Shown here: in pieces, positions 56,356-64,000 of the stretch
Layout: each line of letters opens with the position of its first letter
How positions within the stretch are numbered: position 1 is the first letter of the stretch
Source: Pseudoscleropodium purum
Taxonomy: Eukaryota; Streptophyta; Bryopsida; Hypnales; Brachytheciaceae
Reading direction: 5' to 3'
Length of the DNA: 64,000 nucleotides
Assembly: GCA_963969395.1 (NCBI GenBank)
Contig: OZ017798.1
Span: forward strand, 2,728,001-2,792,000
The notes under the pieces: generated by a model
The model's database searches: none
Told to the model about the DNA's origin: nothing
Seen by the model: the letters and a program-made list of their open reading frames with translations, nothing else
Translations under genes and position numbers: made by a program

Positions 56356-58032
56356 ATGGATAACCCCACGGTCCTTTACAGGAAGTCAACAAAGACCTTA
56401 GTAAATGGTGTCGATATTTGTAAGGGTGTAAAATACACCGCTGTATCGCACACATGGTCTATGTGGGACAATGTGAGCAAGGATATCCTCCACATCGAAC
56501 GAGACAGTGGTTGCGAGGGCACTGCAAATTTCAACGACATGGTAGATTTTGTGAACACCGAATGGGTGTGGATAGATACCCTGTGCATATCAGAGAGTAA
56601 TAAAGTGACAGAGATCCCCAACATGAGAAGGTATTACAAGAATGCTGAAGTGGTGCTCGTAGTGCTTGACACTAGCAAGGGAGACTATAATTTAAGCGCT
56701 CTGGAGGTGGAGGACCTGGGGTCCAGGCTGGATAGTGGGGAACGGATGCGTCTGCTTTTAACCTGCGCTGAAAGGGTAACTGGAGAAAGCTTGCAATCTG
56801 AAGGAGTGACAATATACAACACTTTGTGCAAGATGTCCAAGGCAGCGTGGTTCAAAAGAGGGTGGACATTGCAGGAGGTGCTGTTAGCAAAAGACGTCAT
56901 TATATGGAACGGTAGCTCATCCGTTAGCGGCACATATGTGAGGAAATGTATAGAGTGGTTGGGTACTGTGACTCCCGATGTTGTGAACGGCCTTCAGTTT
57001 GACGATGATTACAGCGCGTTGCTGAATATATTTCATGAAGAGAACAATAAGATATGGTTTGAGTCCCCGTTTGAGTCAGTGGACCAATTAATGGAAGGAC
57101 GCAGATGCACGAAGGATGAGGACTATGTTTACTGTATTTTGGGGTTGTTGGACGTAGATATTAAAATAGAGTACGGCATTCCTCTTCACGTCTGCAAAAG
57201 GAGGCTCTTTTCAAGATTGGTTCAAGACCAACGAGCGGCAAGTTTGTTCACGCACACGGACATTGGTGTGTTCCCAATCCATAACGAGTATGGCACGTCG
57301 TTTAATCCTGATAATCCGAGGTCTGACCGTGTTGTTTATAGTCTGTCGGGCGAGGGGGTGAAGTTTGCAGGTTGTGGCGTGTACGTCTATCAATCTATAG
57401 GGACGTTTCCTACAAACAGCTTCAACCAAAGCGACCCAGTGAGGAACTTGTGGGAAATAACGAGGATGCTGGGTGACGACCTATCTAGGTACAAGGATCT
57501 GGTGAGAGCAATGTATTGCTTCGCAGTACCAGATGAAGATGAATTCATCACCACCAAATCAGAGTGGTTTGTGGAGATGGCCAGAGCACTTGCCCCTACT
57601 GCCAATGCAGAGTTATTACCTGATGTGCCAATAAACGCTGATTGCATCCTCTTGCAGTCGTTGCTTAATCAACCTCAAACTCCTCTAGTATCTTACGGCA
57701 TGGTACACAATAACACCTCTGTGTGTGCCTATATATTTACGTGTCTTGAGGCCGTCCCTGAAGATGGAAAGTGCCTGTTGCTAGCTCCAGGCATAATTGG
57801 CGAAGTTCGTGAGACAGGGATATTGTGTTCAGGGCTGAACCCCGATAGACGCAAGCAACGAAAGATAGGAGCAACAATTAACTTGAAGAGGACTGACTGC
57901 TTGGAAACTATCGCACCTGTTGCAAACTTGCCGGAAGTCATTGTGGCCAACAACAAGTTTCGAAGGCATTCTGTGGCAAACTTGCCGGAAGTCAGGATGG
58001 GCGACGTCCAGGATTATAGGCATTCTATATGA
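56356..58032 (+). CDS. HET-domain protein 4
   Basis: 558 residues, paralogue of HET3 in the same leader context. Residues 1-124 are identical to HET3, including YTAVSHTW and WVWIDTLCISE; WFKRGWTLQE and the DEDYVYCILGLL helix are also kept. Differences are patchy: residues 125-161, 192-240 (with a four-residue insertion, SPFE, after WFE), about 303-320 and 345-430. They alternate with identical blocks. The tail repeats VANLPEV twice, as in HET3. It is expected to be cytosolic, with no targeting signal or membrane helix. The function is inferred from fungal HET proteins. Confidence 0.88.
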   Translation: MDNPTVLYRKSTKTLVNGVDICKGVKYTAVSHTWSMWDNVSKDILHIERDSGCEGTANFNDMVDFVNTEWVWIDTLCISESNKVTEIPNMRRYYKNAEVVLVVLDTSKGDYNLSALEVEDLGSRLDSGERMRLLLTCAERVTGESLQSEGVTIYNTLCKMSKAAWFKRGWTLQEVLLAKDVIIWNGSSSVSGTYVRKCIEWLGTVTPDVVNGLQFDDDYSALLNIFHEENNKIWFESPFESVDQLMEGRRCTKDEDYVYCILGLLDVDIKIEYGIPLHVCKRRLFSRLVQDQRAASLFTHTDIGVFPIHNEYGTSFNPDNPRSDRVVYSLSGEGVKFAGCGVYVYQSIGTFPTNSFNQSDPVRNLWEITRMLGDDLSRYKDLVRAMYCFAVPDEDEFITTKSEWFVEMARALAPTANAELLPDVPINADCILLQSLLNQPQTPLVSYGMVHNNTSVCAYIFTCLEAVPEDGKCLLLAPGIIGEVRETGILCSGLNPDRRKQRKIGATINLKRTDCLETIAPVANLPEVIVANNKFRRHSVANLPEVRMGDVQDYRHSI

Positions 58033-58729
58033 AGCCAGCCAATCAGACCAACTAGACAATTGATTTGAAGTATGCATACATAATCTTGAAGGATTATGAT
58101 AAACCTAATAATACCACTAGTTTATGTGCTAATCCTGCTCTATGATTGAGAGTGGCGAGTTGCTGCAGTGTAGGCACAATGTGTTTGTTTTTGCTAGCAA
58201 CGTTTTATATGGTCTGCAATTCACCTTGCGCAACTTGAGCAGAGCTGCAGAGGGAGCAAAGTAACGAGTAGTATACCAGTTGTATATAACAGGGCTTTGA
58301 TGATTCAGCTGCTTTAGAAGCCAAAGCATTTGAATTTGTGTTTTTTTAGCCTAGGGATTGGATGCTTTACCTTTCTTTTAGTCAGCTTCTGAGTTAACTT
58401 GAAAATTATTCGTTGGAATTTGTGGATGCATATAAGTTATAGTTGAGTCTTGATGGTTGTACATGTTTTGGATCATTGGGTTGTGGTGGAATTTTGTGTG
58501 TGATACTATTAAAAACTGAGGCGTAAGTTATGACAGTGTGACAACTTGTGTGGATTGACGTTTGCGAGAAACCAATTTTGTGCGTTAAAGAAATTAGTTC
58601 ATGGGTCTCCAGCAGCAGCATCTCCAACAGACTCTTGACTCATGCTAGTTTTTGTAGCCCAAAGTTTAAGATAGTTTGCTCTCAATGCGACCTTTTAAGA
58701 TCTGATTGCCGTTTGGAGGAAGCTGAACT

Positions 58730-58960
58730 CTTTGAATAATTTTCAGAAAATTTTTAGAGGAAAAAATGGATTTGGCATTGAGCCCAAGTGGTTTCATATT
58801 TTTTGACCTTTGTGGGACCTTTTTGAAATTAAAACGTAGTGGTCACTAAAATTGACCACCTCCTAAAATGTGCATTGTTGGTACATTGAAGAATGAAAAA
58901 TGCCCCTTGGTATTAGTAGTCACTTCTAAGAGCATTATCGCTTTTAGAGTAGACTATCTT
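58730..58960 (-). repeat. Dispersed repeat, inverse copy after HET4
   Basis: The complement carries TGTACCAACAATGCACATTTT and, further on, AAAAAATATGAAACCACTTG and AATGCCAAATCCATTTTT, in the order found at 50990 and 61200. Confidence 0.6.
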
Positions 58961-60600
58961 ATTCTTTTTCTACTAGGGACTCAATACTACCATCTTGAAA
59001 CCAATCTTTTTAAAGTGTTGCATAAATGAAAACAAGATATTGATAGATATAAGATCCTTTCTAGTTTTTAATACATATGATTTGAAGGAAGTTGGATATA
59101 ATGACCCGTATTTTAAGTTTAAATTCTAATACTAAACTTGCTCAATGAAATAACTTTCAACTAGGAAGTTGTTTAGTATAATCTTCAAAAATACATTAGT
59201 ATCCAAAAATATTATTAGAAAGCATATTGACATGTGTCTAGAAACAATTTTTCAATGTCAAATCGTCTAAGCTTACAAGGTAAAAGGTATTCAAAAGTGA
59301 ATCTCATTGTATCAAAATGCTTGCCAAATCTTTTCTATAGCCTCCTTCAATTCAAGTGAAATTTTTATTACAAAAATTTAGCTTCAATTGGAATTCAACC
59401 CAAATTTGTTCAAATTTCATGAAAATCCAATGAAGGAGAAATAGCTCCTTGAATTTCTATCATCTAAAGTTTCAAAAAATTTAGGTGTCATTGGGGGTTA
59501 AAAAACATATTGAGAAAATGTGAAACATTATGGGACTATAAAGAGAATATGGAAATAATTTGGGAATATGATGAGAGTTTGAAAATATTACAAGAACTTG
59601 ACAAGAAAATGAAAACTTGGGACTATTATAAAAATTTGTAGAAGAATTTTGAAAAACTTTGATGTCACAGATGGCAAGATATTTGCATTTAAAGTGATGA
59701 AAACAAGTTTATTACACCATGTTTGACTAGAGTTTTTGGCTTTAAATCTTCTAAACTTAAAATTTTTGCAATACTAATTTTGATTCTCTAATTTTTTATG
59801 TTCAAGGAATGCATTGAGAATCTAGGAAAAAAAATTCAACAATAAACACTTAATTTTCACTCATTAAAAAACTATTAAGTAGAAATGGGTTCAAGATTGA
59901 AAGGAAAACTAAATTGTTAATAGCTCTAAGATGGAATTGAAAGACAATAATCTCAATGGTGAGATTGTTCCAGCAAACAAACTTAGCTTTATTTTAAAAA
60001 TTTTTAAAAATTTAAATTTAAAAAAAAAAATGAATTCAATAAGTCATTTTTTCAAAAAGATGCCTAGATCGCCAAAAAGACAAGATTGTTCATAACTTTC
60101 TCCTCACTAGTCCAAATAGCATGAACCAAAGATTCAAATGTAGAAAAAATTATAATCTTTGAGAAAAAGTTAAAAATTAAAAGAAATTTTTTGTGAATTA
60201 TTTGGAATTGTCCCTCAAGTTGCTTTTTGGACTTAACATAGGCATAACTTTTGTTGTTGGACACCTATTGAAATAAATAATATATTCTTAGAAAGCAAAT
60301 TTGTGGAAACATAATGGAAACAAAGGGATTTACCTTGAAATGAAGGAGTTGAATCCTTCTATTTTCTATTTCATTTGACATGGGTAGTGATAATAGTAGA
60401 TGGAGGTGCATGTTTGAATTAATGTGAATTTGGATTGGTTTAGGGTATATAATCATTTCTCCCAAATCAAGTTCATTGAATATTTATCACATAGCACATA
60501 TTTGCATATCCAAGCATTGTGTTATATCAATGATTATAGGATCATTAAATGTAACCTAAAATTAAACTTATTAAGCTTAGCCATTGTATGTACATTCATC
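58961..60600. other. AT-rich intergenic, no gene seen
   Basis: Short frames only, many homopolymer runs, no domain recognised. Confidence 0.45.
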
Positions 60601-60877
60601 CATTAGAAGATTTTTGGGGCGTTTGGATGCTTGCAAATGCAGGGAACAAGTTCGGCATAGTGGTCTGACATGGCCGAGCCCCTGCTATGTCATTAACCAA
60701 TTTTTTTTATTTTTTTCAAATTTTTCAAATTTCAAATTTTTTTTTGCAATTGGAGACTATTTTTTTTTTTATGAAAAAGAAAATTCTAATAGCGGATTGT
60801 TCCCCACAGCAAGGGGAACAACTACAGAGGAACAAGCCTGAGATAGGCTTCTGGATCCCTCCAAAACTCTTCTAATG
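60601..60877. mobile_element. Miniature inverted-repeat element, 277 bp
   Basis: The left end CATTAGAAGATTTTTGGGG and the complement of the right end, CATTAGAAGAGTTTTGGAG, match at 17 of 19 positions. The body is GC-richer at both ends and A/T-rich in the middle and contains a perfect 9-bp hairpin (TTGTTCCCC with GGGGAACAA, near 60797). If the shared TA is the target duplication, a Tc1/mariner-type (Stowaway-like) origin would fit, but the superfamily is not certain. Confidence 0.65.
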
Positions 60878-61199
60878 ATTTATGTCAATAGTAATATTTT
60901 ATCTTTTCCTATTTTTTATGAAGTATATATTTATACAAAAAATTCAAGTTTTGATTTTTAATTCTTTCTCATTTTTCATTGAACATCTTTTATCATTACT
61001 TCATTGTGGCTAATTTAAAGACTATTATTCAACTTTATAATCAAGTCAAATTTGAAAAAAGAACTATGAGATATTTAGGGTTATGGAACATGAAAAGTCA
61101 AAATTTGCATTTTTGAATTTATAACTTTAAATTTCATGTTACTCAAAAAATTGCTAAATAGCATTCAAGTATGCTCTAAGAGTGACCCTATTCTAAAAA

Positions 61200-61450
61200 T
61201 GACTACTATTAAAAAGGTATATTTTTCTTTCTACAATGTATCAAAAGTGTACGTTTCAGAATGTGGTCGCCTTTAGTAGCATTGCCTTCAACTTCAAAAA
61301 TTTGTAACTAATTCCACAAAGGTCCAAAAAATATGAAACAACTTAGGTTAAATGCCAATTGCATTTTTGTTCCTACAAAATTAACAGTGAAAATTTGTTT
61401 CAATGAGTGTAGCTTCCTCCAAAAGACAATTAGTTCTTAAAAGGTCGCAT
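61200..61450 (+). repeat. Dispersed repeat (family with 51.0 kb)
   Basis: ACAATGTATCAAAAGTGTAC, GTAACTAATTCCACAAAGG, AAAAAATATGAAACAACTTAG and ATGCCAATTGCATTTTTG occur in the same order as at 50990-51245. Confidence 0.65.
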
Positions 61451-61485
61451 TAAGATCAGAACTATTGAAGATTGTGGTTCATAGT

Positions 61486-61870
61486 ACCATTGGAAAGCTC
61501 TTTACAAGGAGGGGTGCATGGACATTGTTTTGTGGTGTTTGGACTTATGTATGAAAGTTATTGAATTTCAAAGTTTTTATGAATGAGAAAATTAAATTAA
61601 ATTATCGTTTATTTTGGGAAAAATATAATTTTCACATTGCATGTCCAAACACCACAAAACAAAGCCCTTACATTCTTTCATGCATAAGATTTTCTATTTG
61701 TACAAGTTTTGTGGCATTAGGACCTGTGGTGTTAAAGTTATGAATTTTTTAATTAAAAAACTTGAACTAAATTATTTTTTATTTCGGAAAAAATATAACT
61801 TCCACATTGTATGCCCAAATGCCACAAAACAAAGCCTTTGGCACCCCTTTGTACAGAGAGCTTTTGTAAG
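61486..61870. repeat. Composite inverted and direct repeat
   Basis: The outer inverted repeat: GAAAGCTCTTTACAAGGAGG with TTTTGTGGTGTTTGGAC on the left pairs with CCACAAAACAAAG and CCCCTTTGTACAGAGAGCTTTT on the right. Inside, a block of about 110 bp (AAGTTAT-GAATTT, AATTAAAT, GGGAAAAATATAATTTTCAC and CCACAAAACAAAGCC) occurs twice in direct orientation, at about 61555 and 61734. Confidence 0.6.
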
Positions 61871-64000
61871 TAAGCGATTAGGCAGTAAAATTTTCGTTTT
61901 TTTGAGTTGTGGTTGGAGGTTTTTAAGTGTGCTTATTTGATTTGAATGCCTTTGAGTATGTTTTTGGATGTGAGATTGTTGGTTTGGGTGTCTAAGTTGA
62001 GTCTAAAGGAACTAAATAACTCAAGACAGGGAGATCCAAATGGTAGGTGAGTAAATTTCAAAGTGGAATTATGTGTAGTGTGAATGAGAGAATTCAATTA
62101 GGAGTTAGCTAGCGGATTAGTGAATGGGAAAAGGGTCCTGATTCCAAATCGGGAAGTTGGAAGTTGAGGCAGTTGGCAGCAGTTCTTAGTCAAGGGGAAG
62201 CAACCGAACTGTCTACGGGAGAGTCAAATAGGAATGGGAGCTGCATTTTTTGTTTACCCGTTGAAGAAGAGTGCTAGTCAGAGTCCCAACCAATTGTGCT
62301 GTGTTTTCTTGTTTCTTGTGTTTGTTTGTATGTCATTGATTATGTTTGTGGAGTCAAGTTGGTAAGATGAGATGGCGTGTCAAAATATGTTATGTGTGTG
62401 TGCTAATTGGAGAATTGTCATGAGTGATTGAGAATGAGGATCTACTGTGAGTAAGTTGAGAGATTAAGAGTGAATTTGTGAGAGTGCTAATCGGGATGGT
62501 TAATGTTTGGATGTGATGTTGGTGTCCTAGGCAGAGAGAAGATGTATCAGTGGGTGCAGTGAGTTCGATTTGGAGTCGTATTACAATGTGATGAATCCAG
62601 GAAGTTCAAGAGCCAAATGGAGTGAAATTTTGATGTTTAGAGTGCTGAGAGTTTAATTGGCAAGTTGGAGTGCCAAGTAGGAGTGTGTAAGAGGACGAGA
62701 TTAGAGGTTGATTGAAAAATCTTATGTGAGGAAAGATAGCAGTTTGGTGATAGATTCCAAATTGAAAATTAGATGAAAAAGGTTTTGAGGCTAATTGTAG
62801 TACATAGAATAACAAACAAAATATTTTGAACTATGATTAGCAAACTGGATATATGTCTTAATGATGAATTCGTTTGCCATTTGGAGCAATAAAAGTGACA
62901 TGTTAATTGTATATGGCTGATTAAAGTAAATGAATTACATATTCAATTCGAAATTTGAAGAATTTTTGAGACCAAGTTGTGAGATTGAAAGTGGATGAAG
63001 TAAACCAGTTTAGGAAGCTGTAAAGAGTGTCGTTGTAGTAAACCAAATTGGGAGCAGAGAAAGGCGGAACAAAGTAAATTTGATAGCTAACTAGGAGACA
63101 AATTCTTTCTTGGTTGGTGGATGCTGCTGAAGAATATTCAAGTGCTAAATAAAGGAATCAAGAACCGAGTTGGAGATAAAGATAAAAGGATAAAAGAAGA
63201 GTTCATAAAAAAATAATTAATTGGGAGAAATTTCTTACCTTTGTGGCCATTAAGAGTGGAGTGACAAATTGTGTAATTAGATCTTATGTGAGGAAAACAT
63301 AGATATAGTTGGATTAAGAAACTTTATTTTTCTCAAAATACCATGTTGCAATGACTCATTAGGAATTAATTTCAATTCATTTAGTGACAATCCTATTAGA
63401 ATAGCCTCCCTAGGAACAAACTTAACTATCACCTGGATAAGTCCTATCAGGCCCCGGATTAATCTACAACTTTATATTCATACCAAGAATGCAACTTCTC
63501 ACACTTCATTGTGAAAGTTATTGAATAATTTTTTTTTTAATGAATTAAAAAATTTGAAAATTATTATTATTTTATATTTTGATTGTGACAACCTAAAGTC
63601 AAAGCCCTTTGTTATACTTTTCTAATGTGAAAGTAATAAATTTTGGAATTATTTTCGAAATTAAAAAAAATATTTTTATTTTTATTTTAACTAATGGCAA
63701 CAATACATGGGCACACTAGTAGATGTATATAGTAGATACTTCCAAAAAATGTGTCACTGACTTTAAGTTGCCATCTTTCATTCTAAATACACCTCCAAAA
63801 CCAATTATGTACCTATGTAGAAGAACCATTTGTAGAACCAAACTTTATTCTTCATAACTTCAATCTACATACAATATCCAAATATTACGTTTGTTGGTAC
63901 ATTGGAACCTCCGTTCACTTGTCATTAAGAAAATAAAAACATTTGAAATTTTGAACAGTCTAATAATAGTAATTAGGCGGAGTAGCAATTAGTGGCGGTT
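61871..64000. other. Gene-free; strongly G-over-C skewed from 62.0 to 63.2 kb
   Basis: Between 62.0 and 63.2 kb the plus strand is rich in G and poor in C, with many short phrases such as GGAGTG, AGTTGG and GAGAGT. No long frame, tRNA or element ends were recognised. The remaining 750 bp are AT-rich and without visible features. Confidence 0.4.

Larger units (their letters stand above)
54078..58430 (+). repeat. Duplicated HET unit, copy 2 (leader exons and HET4)
   Basis: Direct repeat of 37760-41990, about 16.3 kb away. All leader splice sites and the coding region are kept. It has an extra segment of about 100 bp at 55873-55975 in the third leader intron. Confidence 0.85.

Overview
The window looks like nuclear DNA of a land plant, most probably a moss. 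Genes carry spliceosomal GT-AG introns, and intergenic DNA is very AT-rich and full of plant-type DNA transposons, foldback elements and miniature elements. The gene content is unusual for a plant: four intact genes for HET-domain (heterokaryon incompatibility type) proteins, two copies of a membrane protein that resembles an unnamed fungal family, and decayed copies of ordinary plant genes (a PP2/Nictaba-like lectin, a pectinesterase, a DUF3727-like plastid protein). The organism is an inference; no rRNA, tRNA or organelle marker was seen.

Layout. 1-1 kb: last four exons of an unnamed plant gene (+). 2.9-4 kb: PP2-like lectin pseudogene (-). 5.2-7.2 kb: HET gene 1 (+). 7.3-22 kb: gene-poor, with a degenerate 185-bp tandem repeat, a CACTA-type element of about 4.85 kb with CCT target-site duplication, two CACTA-type miniature elements and a dead Tc1/mariner transposase. 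22.2-24.3 kb: HET gene 2 (+). 25.2-27.6 and 32.6-35.3 kb: two copies of one duplicated unit, each with a short conserved upstream ORF, a 5' leader intron and a membrane-protein gene. Between them lie remnants of a DUF3727-like gene (+) and a pectinesterase (-). 37.8-42.0 and 54.1-58.4 kb: two copies of a unit with a four-exon transcript leader and a HET gene (HET3, HET4). A third scrap of that leader survives at 48.0-48.2 kb. 42-54 and 58.5-64 kb: repeats, long hairpins and AT-rich DNA, with one unidentified gene remnant at 49.3-50.1 kb.

How the genes may fit together. HET proteins of fungi trigger cell death on non-self recognition. Here four HET genes keep the three core HET motifs but have different C-terminal parts (a cysteine cluster, an acidic tail, a short tandem repeat). 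HET3 and HET4 are almost identical in the HET core and differ downstream in patches where most changes alter the protein, as expected of a recognition surface. A duplicated membrane-protein pair sits in the same locus. A surveillance or allorecognition-like locus of fungal origin is a reasonable hypothesis, but the sequence alone does not prove it.

Limits: intron borders were set by eye from splice signals and reading phase, homologies are from motif recognition, and no database search was possible. Repeat borders given as round numbers are approximate.
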